Shown in pieces: positions 1 through 7,344 of a stretch of 32,792 bases of DNA. A program made the translations under genes and the position numbers. The notes beneath the pieces are model-generated. The model saw only the letters and a list, made by a program, of their open reading frames with translations, had not been told where the DNA came from and ran no database searches. The stretch spans positions 1-32,792 of the forward strand of contig NZ_RAVW01000048.1 in NCBI RefSeq assembly GCF_003611585.1. The letters run 5' to 3'. This stretch comes from Corallococcus exercitus (GTDB lineage Bacteria > Myxococcota > Myxococcia > Myxococcales > Myxococcaceae). Each line of letters opens with the position of its first letter. Positions within the stretch are counted from its first letter, which is position 1.

Positions 1-47
1 GAGATCTGCGCATGTCTCGTGGGCTCGGAGATGGGTATAAGAGACAG
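1..47 (+). other. Illumina Nextera i7 adapter left in the assembly
   Basis: Bases 14-47 match the 34-base Nextera read-2 transposase adapter end (starting GTCTCGTGGGCTCGG, ending TATAAGAGACAG) with one mismatch, G for T at base 34. Bases 1-5 (GAGAT) fit the end of the P7 primer and bases 6-13 (CTGCGCAT) sit exactly where the 8-base i7 index goes; from memory this is the complement of a Nextera XT v2 index. This stretch is therefore library-construction sequence and not genome. Real sequence starts at about base 48, at a tagmentation breakpoint. Confidence 0.96.
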
Positions 48-48
48 G

Positions 49-555
49 TGCGCGGAGGTTCCCCGGGTGGAGACGCGCACCCGGTTCCTCTTCCTCCAGC
101 ATGTGATGGAGGTCTCGAAGCGCAGCAACACCGGAGGCGTGGCCGCGCTGGCGCTCGCGAACGCGAAGCTGCTCATCCACGGGGCAATGGCCGGGACCTT
201 CGACATGGAGGTGCTCTCCGAGCCGGGGACCTGGCTGCTCTATCCCGATGGTCCCCCCGCGCCACCGGATGCTCCCGCGCCCAGGCAGCTGGTGGTGCTG
301 GACGCGAACTGGTCGCAGGCCCGGCGGATGACCCAGCGGCTCCCCGAGCTGCGGGCACTCCCGCGGCTGGTGCTGCCGCCGCCGGAGCCCGGGATGCTCA
401 AGCTCCGCGAGCCCTCGCATCCCGCCGGCATGTCCACCCTGGATGCCGTCGCCCGCGCGGTGGCCCTGCTCGAGGGACCGGAGGCCGCGGCCCCCCTGGC
501 GCGGCTCGCCGCGCTTCGCGTGCAGCGCATCGCCGACTGCGGAACGCTGAACTGA
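49..555 (+). CDS. DTW-domain tRNA-uridine aminocarboxypropyltransferase, 5' end missing
   Basis: The visible 168 residues carry the DTW-family core: an early R-T-R-F-L-F-L-Q-H segment, then S-N-T-G-G, and the motif D-A-N-W-S-Q-A-R-R-M (family form D-x-x-W) at about 195-220 bp into the real sequence. Family members transfer the 3-amino-3-carboxypropyl group of S-adenosylmethionine to uridine in tRNA (acp3U) in the cytoplasm. The gene is cut at the contig end: the first genuine codon (TGC, Cys) follows the adapter directly, so most of the N-terminal Cys cluster expected in this family is lost. Any ATG-like start inside bases 12-40 is adapter-derived and must be ignored. The stop lies 5 bases before the next gene, which suggests co-transcription. 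Family assignment is firm; the exact tRNA position is unknown. Confidence 0.82.
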   Translation, partial: CAEVPRVETRTRFLFLQHVMEVSKRSNTGGVAALALANAKLLIHGAMAGTFDMEVLSEPGTWLLYPDGPPAPPDAPAPRQLVVLDANWSQARRMTQRLPELRALPRLVLPPPEPGMLKLREPSHPAGMSTLDAVARAVALLEGPEAAAPLARLAALRVQRIADCGTLN

Positions 556-560
556 GGCCC

Positions 561-1190
561 ATGGGATACCGGCTGATCATCTTCGACTTCGACGGGACGC
601 TCGCGGACAGCGCGGACTGGTTTCGCGGCGTCTTCAACGACGTGGCCCTCCGCTACGGCTTTCGCACCGTCAGCGCGGAGGAGCTGGAATCGCTGCGCGG
701 GCAGGACAGCCGGGCCATCATCACGCGGCTCGGCGTGCCCATGTGGAAGATGCCCTTCATCGCCTCGCACATGCGGAAGCTCGTCGCGCGAGACGCGCAC
801 CGCATCCCGCTTTTCCCGGGCGTGGAGGCGATGCTCGAACAGCTGCAGGCGCACGGCTTCACCCTCGCCGTGGTGAGCTCCAACTCGGAGCAGAACGTGC
901 GGAGCGTGCTCGGGCCGGTGGCGTCCGCGCGCATCCGTCACTACGCCTGCGGCGCGGGCATCTTCGGCAAGCGCGCGAAGTTCCGGAAGGTGCTGAAGGC
1001 GGCGGGCGTGCGTCCCTCCGAGGCCCTTTCGGTGGGCGACGAGGTGCGCGACATCGAGGCCGCGGCGGCCGAGGGCATCGCCACGGCCGCGGTGACGTGG
1101 GGCTACGCAACGGAGGCACTGCTGCGCTCACGCGCGCCCACGCTTGTCTTCACCCGCCTGGATGACCTGCTGCGCGCCGTCGCGGCGTAG
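561..1190 (+). CDS. HAD-superfamily hydrolase (phosphoglycolate phosphatase-like)
   Basis: The 209-residue product has the full set of haloacid-dehalogenase motifs. Motif I is F-D-F-D-G-T with nucleophile Asp9 and acid/base Asp11, motif II is the Ser of V-V-S-S-N-S, motif III is a Lys in the K-R-A-K-F region, and motif IV is G-D-E-V-R-D-I-E. A helical cap lies between motifs I and II, as in subclass I phosphatases of the Gph/PpaX type. It should be a cytoplasmic Mg2+-dependent phosphatase acting on a small phosphorylated metabolite; the substrate cannot be read from the sequence. The ATG at 561 follows the upstream stop by 5 bases, so translation is probably coupled. An upstream in-frame extension exists but reads as Arg/Ala/Gly-rich noise in another frame of the DTW gene, so I reject it. 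Confidence 0.88.
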   Translation: MGYRLIIFDFDGTLADSADWFRGVFNDVALRYGFRTVSAEELESLRGQDSRAIITRLGVPMWKMPFIASHMRKLVARDAHRIPLFPGVEAMLEQLQAHGFTLAVVSSNSEQNVRSVLGPVASARIRHYACGAGIFGKRAKFRKVLKAAGVRPSEALSVGDEVRDIEAAAAEGIATAAVTWGYATEALLRSRAPTLVFTRLDDLLRAVAA

Positions 1191-1299
1191 TCGCTTCCAC
1201 GACCTGGAAGTGCATCGCCGCGAGGTGATCCTTCACCCGTTTGCTTGGCGCCCACCGCGTGGCCCTCTCGCACCGCTGGCGCTAAGGTGACAGGACACC

Positions 1300-1761
1300 A
1301 TGGCCCCCTTTTCTCTCGACTGGCAATGGAAGCGCTTCGGTGAGCTCACGCTCAAGGAGCTGTACCGGCTGCTCGCGCTGCGCTCCGAAGTCTTCGTGGT
1401 GGAGCAGAAGAGCCTCTATCTCGATGCGGACGGCCTGGACGCCGCGTGCTTCCACCTGCTCGGAAGCGTCCCGGACACGGGGCAGTTGGGCGCCTATCTG
1501 CGCGCACTGCCGCCCGGCCTCAAGTTCCCCGAGGCGAGCCTCGGCCGCGTCGTTACCGCGCCGGCGCTGCGAGGGCAGCGGCAGGGCCGCGAGCTGGTGG
1601 AGCGCGGCCTGAGCTTCCTCGCCGAGCGCTTTCCGGGCGCGCCCGTGCGCATCGGAGCGCAGGCCTACCTGCAGCGCTTCTACGAGGGCTTCGGCTTCCT
1701 GGCCGTGAGCGGCATCTACGACGAGGACGGCATCCCGCACCTCGACATGCGCAGGGACTGA
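1300..1761 (+). CDS. elaA: ElaA-family GNAT N-acetyltransferase
   Basis: The 153-residue product starts with the ElaA signature: a W...F.ELT..ELY.LLALR segment followed by V-F-V-V-E-Q and a D-A-D-G-L-D box. The acetyl-CoA pyrophosphate-binding loop appears as R-V-V-T-A-P-A-L-R-G-Q-R-Q-G, and the terminal Y-E-G-F-G-F segment is the usual GNAT beta-6/alpha-4 region. Length matches the family. ElaA proteins are cytoplasmic acetyltransferases of poorly defined substrate. The ATG at 1300 is preceded by a purine-rich AAGGTGACAGG. It stands alone: the gap from the HAD gene is 109 bp, and the following gene is convergent. Family call is confident, function is not. Confidence 0.88.
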   Translation: MAPFSLDWQWKRFGELTLKELYRLLALRSEVFVVEQKSLYLDADGLDAACFHLLGSVPDTGQLGAYLRALPPGLKFPEASLGRVVTAPALRGQRQGRELVERGLSFLAERFPGAPVRIGAQAYLQRFYEGFGFLAVSGIYDEDGIPHLDMRRD

Positions 1762-1894
1762 CGGGCGAGCATCCGCAGCGGACGAACAGCCGCGGTTTCT
1801 GAGGAGGCGTGACGCCTGACGCGCGTGCTCGGGCTCACAGGGCCGTGACGTGCTCGCCTCGCCACCTGCGTCATCTCGCTCCGTCACGCACTGT

Positions 1895-3343
1895 CTAGCG
1901 CGTGGTGTTGCGCAGGTACTGCGCATAGAAGCGGATGGCGGCGGCGTGCTCGTCGACGGAGAGCCGTTCGTCGCGGCCGTGCATGCGTGCGAGGTCCTCG
2001 CGCGTCAGGCGCACCGGCACGAAGCGGTACACGCTGTCGCTCAAGGAATGGAAGTAGCGGGCGTCGGTGGCCGCCACGGTGAGGAAGGGTGCCACCAGCA
2101 CGTCCGGGAACTCCTGGCGGATGCTGCGCTGCAACTGGCGCCACCCCTCCGTGTCCAGGCTCGACACCGGTGAGGCCTCGTCGCCCTCGGCGGCCACCTC
2201 CACGCGGGGGTCGTCCAGCACCTTGCGCATGTGGGTGCGGACGTCCTCCAGGCTGTCGCCCGGCAGGAGGCGGACGTTGAGGACCGCGCGCGCCTGCGAG
2301 GGCAGCACGTTGGGCTTGGGGCTTCCCTCCAGCATGGTGGCCGCGGTGGTGGTGCGGATGCTCGCGTCCGTCGAAGGCGCCCCGGCCATCTGCCGCTCGA
2401 TGATGGGCGCGAAGAGCCAGGTGTTGGCGAAGAGCAGGCGCATGCCGAAGTTCATCTCCGGCCCCACGTACTCGAACAGCGCCCGCGTCCCGCCGCGCAG
2501 CTCGGGCTTGAAGGGGTTCTCCTCCAGCCGCACCAGGGCACGGGCGAGGATGTTCGCGGCCGTCTGGCGCGGCGGCATGGACGCGTGTCCGCCCGCGCTG
2601 CGCACCTTCAGCTCCACGCGCGTCGAGCCCTTCTCCGCCACGCCCACCAGCGCCACCGGCGCGGCCACGCCCGGTACCAGCCCCACGCCGATGGGGCTTC
2701 CCTCGTCCAGCACCGACTCGAGGTGCACGCCCCGCTCGCGCAGCCGCTGGGCCACGAGCGCGGCGCCGTCGTGCCCGCCCACCTCCTCGTCCGCGCCGAA
2801 GGCGAGCATCACCGTGCGGCGGGGGCGGTAGTCCTGGGCGAGCAGCCCCTCCACGGCCTCCAGGATGGCGAGCACGCTGCCCTTGTCGTCCAGCGCCCCG
2901 CGCCCGTGGACGTAGCCGTCCGCCACGACACCGCCGAAGGGCGGGTGGCTCCAGGTGGCCTCCGCCTCCGCCGGCACCACGTCCAGGTGGCCCATCAGCA
3001 GCACGGGATGCAGGCCGGGCTCCGAGCCCTTCCACGTGTAGAGGTGCGCGTGCGCGCCCACGGCCTCGTGCTCGAGCTGTGCGTGCACGCGGGGAAACGC
3101 CGCGACGAGCTGCGCATGCAGGGCCTGGAAGGCGGCGTCCTCCGTGCGCATGCCGTCGGAGGCGGCGATGGTGCGGTGGCGCAGCGCCTCGGCGAGGCGG
3201 CCCGCGGCGGCGGTGGCATCCACCGGGAAGGGCTCGGCGGGTTCGGCGGACACCTGCCGCGAATCGAAGCGCAGCGTGCGGACGACGAGGACGCCCGCGA
3301 GAAGGAACACGAGGGCCAGCAGGACGAGGAGGACGCGCTTCAT
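1895..3343 (-). CDS. Membrane-anchored M20-family peptidase (CPS1/PM20D1-like)
   Basis: The 482-residue product opens with Met-Lys-Arg and one hydrophobic segment (about residues 4-21), an uncleaved anchor or signal sequence, so the enzyme should face the periplasm. The M20 two-zinc site is clear: M-G-H-L-D-V-V-P (His119, Asp121), G-A-L-D-D-K-G (Asp152), the catalytic Glu pair at 186-187, and a late His in Y-F-H-S-L-S-D. The dimerisation-domain G-G-H-A-S-M-P-P is also present. The long W..PPF.G spacing and membrane anchor resemble carboxypeptidase S and PM20D1, which hydrolyse dipeptides or N-acyl amino acids. I chose the ATG at 3343 because it begins exactly at the anchor; the 19-residue extension to 3400 has no signal-like character. 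It converges on the ElaA gene. Confidence 0.88.
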   Translation of the reverse strand: MKRVLLVLLALVFLLAGVLVVRTLRFDSRQVSAEPAEPFPVDATAAAGRLAEALRHRTIAASDGMRTEDAAFQALHAQLVAAFPRVHAQLEHEAVGAHAHLYTWKGSEPGLHPVLLMGHLDVVPAEAEATWSHPPFGGVVADGYVHGRGALDDKGSVLAILEAVEGLLAQDYRPRRTVMLAFGADEEVGGHDGAALVAQRLRERGVHLESVLDEGSPIGVGLVPGVAAPVALVGVAEKGSTRVELKVRSAGGHASMPPRQTAANILARALVRLEENPFKPELRGGTRALFEYVGPEMNFGMRLLFANTWLFAPIIERQMAGAPSTDASIRTTTAATMLEGSPKPNVLPSQARAVLNVRLLPGDSLEDVRTHMRKVLDDPRVEVAAEGDEASPVSSLDTEGWRQLQRSIRQEFPDVLVAPFLTVAATDARYFHSLSDSVYRFVPVRLTREDLARMHGRDERLSVDEHAAAIRFYAQYLRNTTR

Positions 3344-3669
3344 CGGCTCGAGGTTTCCGGGGAGGGGGCGGGGAGCGTAGCAGCACGTGCGGCGCGTCAC
3401 TCCGCCGGCCGTGGCGCCCGGGCCCCGCGACGCCAGGGCGAGGCCGGGGGGCTGGGACGCCAGGATTCCAACAGCTGGGGCGCCCCGGGGGGCGGCTCCA
3501 GCGGAAGGGCGAGAAGGCTACCCTGCAATGGGAACGCCAGTAACAGACGGAAATACAACTTAGCGACACAGGCAGGTAATCACCGTTTTCGTCTGGATTC
3601 AGTTCGGGCCTCCGGGGGGATGGCTGCTCGGACCGGTCGCGGACGCAGGCAGGACCGGGGGACGCGGAC
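3344..3669. other. Intergenic region between divergent M20 and FemAB-like genes
   Basis: No convincing gene lies in these 326 bases. The part nearest the M20 gene is very G+C-rich; the segment 3530-3610 is clearly more A+T-rich and is the likely promoter zone. It holds a spaced inverted repeat, CAGACGGAAA at 3544-3553 and TTTTCGTCTG at 3586-3595, with one mismatch and 32 bases between the arms. This could be an operator or a folded leader. A GGGGGA run at 3657-3662 gives a ribosome-binding site for the ATG at 3670. I could not assign -35/-10 boxes. Confidence 0.5.
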
Positions 3670-4620
3670 ATGCGGATGATGCGAACAAGGGCCGTGCTCG
3701 TGCCTGACGAGGGGGCGATGGCGCTATCGGAGGACTACTTCCGTTCCGCGCATCACCTGCGGGCCGAACGGGTGACGCATACGCTGGTCATCGAGGACGG
3801 CGAGGGGAACGCCCAGCGCGTGCCGCTCATCGTCCGGCCCATCGAGGGGACGCCCTACCGCGACGCCATCTCTCCGTATGGGTTTCCCGGAGGCGTGCTG
3901 GACGGGCTCCGGGAGGTGGCGAAGGAGGCGGTGGACTGGAGGGAGACGGGGCTCGTCAGCATCTTCGTGCGCGACCGTGTCTCAGGCCCCCGCTGCTTCG
4001 CGGACGGAACGGAGCGCAACGAGGTGTTCTTCATCGACCCGCGCCTGCCGGTGGAGTTCCGGGAGATGCATTACCGGCACATCCGGCGCAACCTCCGGCT
4101 GGGCTTCGTGAGCACCGCGCGTGAGGCGCGCGAGGTGCCGCGCGAGGAGCGAGAGGGATTCCAGGCGGCCTACCGTCAGACCATGGTCCGCGAAGGCGCG
4201 AGCGCCCGGTACTTCTTCTCCGACGCCTACTTCGAGGAGCTGTTCGCGTCCCCCAGCGCCTGGCTGGTGACGGCGCATGCGCCGGAAGGGGGCGTGGCCT
4301 CCTCCGCGCTGTGTGTCAGCAGCGACGGCATGCTGCACTACTACCTGGGGGGAACGGTGGATGCGCACCTGTCACGCTCGCCAGCGAAGAATGTCTTTGG
4401 GACGCTGGTCGAGCTCTGCACGCAGCTGGGGGTCCCGCTCCACCTGGGCGGCGGCATCCGCCCGGGTGACAGCCTGGAGCAGTTCAAGCGGAGCCTCTCC
4501 AACGCAAGCTCGCGCCTCTACACGCACGAACTGGTCTGCGAACCCACGGTGTATGCCCAGCTGTCGGAAGGCCACACCCGCGGCGACTTCTTCCCGGCCT
4601 ACCGCGCGCCACGCCACTGA
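3670..4620 (+). CDS. FemAB/BioF2-like GNAT-superfamily acyl- or aminoacyltransferase, copy 1
   Basis: The 316-residue product has the arrangement of FemAB-related proteins (COG2348-like): an N-terminal half with a substrate-pocket P-Y-R-D-A-I-S-P-Y-G-F-P-G-G segment, then R-R-N-L-R-L-G-F, a Y-F-F-S-D-A-Y-F-E-E-L-F helix, and a second GNAT half with L-H-Y-Y-L-G-G-T, L-H-L-G-G-G and F-K-R-S-L-S. Relatives add amino acids or acyl groups to peptidoglycan precursors or surface sugars; the substrate here is unknown. No signal peptide is visible, so it is cytoplasmic or membrane-associated. It is a close paralogue of the gene at 5897, with an OafA-type acyltransferase between them. The ATG at 3670 sits 7 bases after GGGGGA; the ATGs at 3676 and 3679 are alternatives. 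Relative to copy 2 it lacks one residue in the S-P-A-K-N-V-F-G segment. Confidence 0.75.
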   Translation: MRMMRTRAVLVPDEGAMALSEDYFRSAHHLRAERVTHTLVIEDGEGNAQRVPLIVRPIEGTPYRDAISPYGFPGGVLDGLREVAKEAVDWRETGLVSIFVRDRVSGPRCFADGTERNEVFFIDPRLPVEFREMHYRHIRRNLRLGFVSTAREAREVPREEREGFQAAYRQTMVREGASARYFFSDAYFEELFASPSAWLVTAHAPEGGVASSALCVSSDGMLHYYLGGTVDAHLSRSPAKNVFGTLVELCTQLGVPLHLGGGIRPGDSLEQFKRSLSNASSRLYTHELVCEPTVYAQLSEGHTRGDFFPAYRAPRH

Positions 4621-4777
4621 GCCGCGGGCAGTGGGGCCTCCGACGCGGGGGCCGCCGGATGCGCGGGAGGTGACACCTGCCCGGGACCCCGGGGGGCATG
4701 GTTGGGACCCCGGGTGAACCCTACCGTTCAACTCGCTCCGAGCGCTGACCGGAGAGGGCCTGGAAGGGTGAACCCGG

Positions 4778-5824
4778 ATGAGAAGCATTTCTGCCGCTCC
4801 GCATGTGAGCCCACCGCGCCTGGTGGAACTGGACGCGCTCCGGGGGCTCGCGGCGCTGGCGGTCGCGCTGTATCACTTCACGGCTGAATACAGCGACCTC
4901 TACGGGCACTCCGTTCCCCTCTGGAACCTGCGCTTCGGGAAGTACGGGGTCCAGCTCTTCTTCGCCATCAGCGGCTTCGTCATCCTGATGTCGCTGGAGC
5001 GCATCGAACGGGTCCGGGACTTCGTGTGGAGCCGCGCGGCCCGGCTCTACCCGTCCTACTGGACGGCCGTCGCGCTCACCTTCACGGTGGTGACGCTGTT
5101 CGGGCTGCCGGAGCGTGAGTTCAGCTTCCAGACGGCCCTGGTCAACCTGACCATGTTTCACGAGCTCCTTCGCGTCCCGCACGTGGACACCGTGTACTGG
5201 ACGCTGACCATCGAGCTGTCCTTCTACCTGTTGATGTTCGTGCTCGCGTACACGCGGACGCTCCCCAGGATCATCCCCATCTTCATCGTGCTCGTGGTGT
5301 CGCAGACCCTGGCGGAGCTGGCCGCCCAGTCCCTGGGAATGACCTTTCTCGCGCGGCTCGCGAGCCGCCCGCACCTGCAATACTTCGCGCTGGGCGTGCT
5401 GGCCTTCAAGCAGAGCCGCGGCGAGGTCGCCCTCCCTTCGGCGCTGGCGCTCGTGGGCGTCAGCCTGGCGCACGAGGTGCTCGTCGGGAGCGAGGCGCCC
5501 GTCCCCGTGTTCGGGGTGGTGCTGGGCATCGCCTGGGCGCTCTCCCGGGGAGCGCTGCGCTGGCTCACCTGGCGCCCGCTGCTCTTCATGGGGTTCATCT
5601 CGTATCCGTTCTACCTGGTCCACCAGAACATCGGTTACGTCATCATCCGACGGCTCGAGGCCGCAGGGTGGCGTCCCGAGGCGGCCATCGCGATCGCGTT
5701 CGCGGTCGGGTTCCTGCTGGCTGTCTTCATCACCTACCGCGTCGAGCAGCCCGCGCTGCGAGGCTTCCGGCAGTGGCGGCGGAAGGCTCAGGCTCGAATG
5801 GCGGTCCCACCCCACATCGCATGA
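4778..5824 (+). CDS. Acyltransferase 3 family integral membrane protein (OafA/YrhL type)
   Basis: The 348-residue product begins with the family hallmark R-L-V-E-L-D-A-L-R-G-L-A-A-L-A-V followed by Y-H-F, whose His is the conserved catalytic or acyl-handling residue. A second hallmark, G-V-Q-L-F-F-A-I-S-G-F-V-I, follows, then R-A-A-R-L-Y-P-S-Y-W. About ten hydrophobic segments run to the C-terminus (I-S-Y-P-F-Y-L-V-H-Q-N is the late signature). Such proteins O-acetylate or acylate surface polysaccharides, lipids or peptidoglycan at the inner membrane. The start at 4778 has GGAAGGG at 4762-4768. It lies between two near-duplicate FemAB-like genes in the same direction (157 bp and 72 bp gaps), so all three probably modify one surface molecule. 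Confidence 0.92.
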   Translation: MRSISAAPHVSPPRLVELDALRGLAALAVALYHFTAEYSDLYGHSVPLWNLRFGKYGVQLFFAISGFVILMSLERIERVRDFVWSRAARLYPSYWTAVALTFTVVTLFGLPEREFSFQTALVNLTMFHELLRVPHVDTVYWTLTIELSFYLLMFVLAYTRTLPRIIPIFIVLVVSQTLAELAAQSLGMTFLARLASRPHLQYFALGVLAFKQSRGEVALPSALALVGVSLAHEVLVGSEAPVPVFGVVLGIAWALSRGALRWLTWRPLLFMGFISYPFYLVHQNIGYVIIRRLEAAGWRPEAAIAIAFAVGFLLAVFITYRVEQPALRGFRQWRRKAQARMAVPPHIA

Positions 5825-5896
5825 GGGCCTCCATGCGCTCGACGTGGGCGCAGGGGATGGCGGGCGTTGCGTCGCTCATCGAAAGGATGCGCTCGA

Positions 5897-6886
5897 ATGA
5901 TGAACCACACCGAAGCCTCGCGGCTCATGTCTCCCGGCCTGCAACCCTGCCGCGCCGCCCTGGTGCCTGACGAGGGGCGGTCCGCCGTGTCGGAGGACTA
6001 CTTCCGCTCCGCGCATCACCTGCGGGCCGAAGGCGTGACGCACACGCTGGTCATCGAGGACGGCGAGGGACGCGCGCTGCGCGTACCGCTCATCGTGCGG
6101 CCCATCGAAGGGACGCCGTACCGCGATGCCATCTCTCCCTACGGGTATCCCGGCGGGCGGCTGGATGGGTTGAGCGAGGTGCCCAAGGACGCCGTGGATT
6201 GGGAGGGCACCGGGCTCGTCAGCCTCTTCGTGCGCGACCGCGTCGCGGGGCCCCGCTGCTTCGCGGGCGGGACGGAGCGCAACGAGGTGTTCTTCATCGA
6301 CCCGCGCCTCCCCATCGAGTTCCAGGCGGAGGCCCGCCGGCAGATGCGGCGCAACACCCGGCTGGGCTTCGTGAGCACCTGCTGTCCGGTGCGCGAGGCC
6401 ACGCACGAGGAGCGCGAGGGCTTCAAGGACGTCTACCGGCAGACCATGGTCCGCGACGGAGCGCAGGCCCGGTATTTCTTCTCCGATGCGTACTTCGAGG
6501 AGCTGTTCTCCTCGCCGGTCGCCTGGCTCGCGACGACGCGCGCCCCGGACGGCCACATCGCCTCTTCCGGGATAGGGGTTCGCAGCGACGGCGTGCTGCA
6601 CTACTACCTGGGCGGGACCGCGGATGCGGACCTGGGGCGCTCACCGGCCAAGAACACCGTCTTCGGGGCGCTGGTGGAGCTCGCCACGCAGCTGGGGCTG
6701 CCGTTCCACCTGGGGGGGGGCGTGAAGCCGGGTGACGGCCTGGAGCAGTTCAAGCGGAGCTTCTCGAACTCCAGCTCGCACCTCTGCACCCACGAGCTGA
6801 TCAGCGAGCCCACGGTGTACGCGCGCCTCTCGGGGACCATCAGCGGCACGGGCTACTTCCCGGCCTATCGCGCGCCGCGCAGCTGA
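5897..6886 (+). CDS. FemAB/BioF2-like GNAT-superfamily acyl- or aminoacyltransferase, copy 2
   Basis: The 329-residue product aligns with the gene at 3670 over essentially its whole length, by eye near three quarters identical, including A-L-V-P-D-E-G, S-E-D-Y-F-R-S-A-H-H-L-R-A-E, S-P-Y-G, R-N-E-V-F-F-I-D-P-R-L-P, Y-F-F-S-D-A-Y-F-E-E-L-F and F-P-A-Y-R-A-P-R. It carries a longer N-terminus with no signal peptide. The ATG at 5897 (with a second ATG at 5900) is preceded at 9 bases by AAAGGA (5882-5887), which decides against the TTG at 5867. The two copies have diverged in patches rather than uniformly, mainly in the segment after R-R-N and near the C-terminus, so they may have different acceptors or donors. 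It converges on the HxlR regulator 12 bases downstream. Confidence 0.75.
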   Translation: MMNHTEASRLMSPGLQPCRAALVPDEGRSAVSEDYFRSAHHLRAEGVTHTLVIEDGEGRALRVPLIVRPIEGTPYRDAISPYGYPGGRLDGLSEVPKDAVDWEGTGLVSLFVRDRVAGPRCFAGGTERNEVFFIDPRLPIEFQAEARRQMRRNTRLGFVSTCCPVREATHEEREGFKDVYRQTMVRDGAQARYFFSDAYFEELFSSPVAWLATTRAPDGHIASSGIGVRSDGVLHYYLGGTADADLGRSPAKNTVFGALVELATQLGLPFHLGGGVKPGDGLEQFKRSFSNSSSHLCTHELISEPTVYARLSGTISGTGYFPAYRAPRS

Positions 6887-6898
6887 AGTGCCACGGCA

Positions 6899-7294
6899 TC
6901 AGGGGCCGGAGACCTCTCCGGTGGGCGCTTCGCGCGTCGCGGCCCATCGGAGCAGTCCATCGAGCGCCGGGCACAGGGACTGCCCCCACGGGGTGAGTCG
7001 ATATTCCACACGCGGAGGGACCTCCGCGTACACGACCCTGTGCACCAACCCATCCCGTTCCAGCTGTCTCAGCTGCTGGGCGAGCATCTTCTGGGAGATG
7101 CCGGGAATGGCGCGTTCGAACTCCGAGAAGCGCACCACCCGGCCTCCGAAGAGCTGGAAGAGGAGCACGAGCTTCCAGCGGCCTTCGAGCAGTCCGAGGA
7201 TCTCCTCGACCCGCGCCGCGGCCGCCTCGGGAGTCGGGGGCTCCTCGTACTTACCCGCCGGTGAGTCCCCCACTTCTTCGTGCGCTCTTGTCAT
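6899..7294 (-). CDS. HxlR-family winged-helix transcriptional regulator
   Basis: The 131-residue product has the HxlR core: E-G-R-W-K-L-V-L-L-F-Q-L-F, R-F-S-E-F-E-R-A-I-P-G-I-S-Q-K-M-L-A-Q-Q-L-R-Q-L-E-R-D-G-L-V (recognition region) and the wing P-P-R-V-E-Y-R-L-T-P-W-G. Size is typical. Members bind DNA as dimers and often respond to aldehydes, quinones or oxidants, commonly controlling a divergent oxidoreductase; that is the arrangement here, with a short-chain dehydrogenase starting 51 bases away. No Cys is present in the protein, so a thiol-based redox switch like that of YodB or HypR is unlikely. It probably controls itself and the neighbour through the inverted repeat at 7315-7336. Confidence 0.9.
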   Translation of the reverse strand: MTRAHEEVGDSPAGKYEEPPTPEAAAARVEEILGLLEGRWKLVLLFQLFGGRVVRFSEFERAIPGISQKMLAQQLRQLERDGLVHRVVYAEVPPRVEYRLTPWGQSLCPALDGLLRWAATREAPTGEVSGP

Positions 7295-7314
7295 CGGATG
7301 AGTCTAGCGACATT

Positions 7315-7336
7315 CCTATCCGCGTCCCCCGATAGG
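7315..7336. promoter_or_regulatory. Candidate HxlR operator, CCTATC-N10-GATAGG
   Basis: A perfect 6-bp inverted repeat (CCTATC at 7315-7320, GATAGG at 7331-7336) lies in the 50-bp gap between the divergent HxlR and SDR genes. Its right arm overlaps AGGAG (7334-7338), the ribosome-binding site of the SDR. A bound dimer would block at least the SDR transcript. The symmetry is seen; binding by the adjacent regulator is inference. Confidence 0.5.
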
Positions 7337-7344
7337 AGATACCC

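Noticed and set aside
12..560. In-frame extension upstream of the HAD hydrolase
   Set aside because: Begins inside adapter sequence and reads as low-complexity Arg/Gly/Ala in a frame overlapping the DTW gene; the HAD motif starts right after ATG 561.
2231..3679. 482-codon plus-strand frame opposite the M20 peptidase
   Set aside because: No motifs, His/Arg-rich; the minus-strand product has a complete M20 metal site.
4621..4777. Repeated GGGACCCCGGG near 4682 and 4704 as a terminator
   Set aside because: Short G/C-run similarity without a stable stem followed by T residues; expected by chance at this G+C content.
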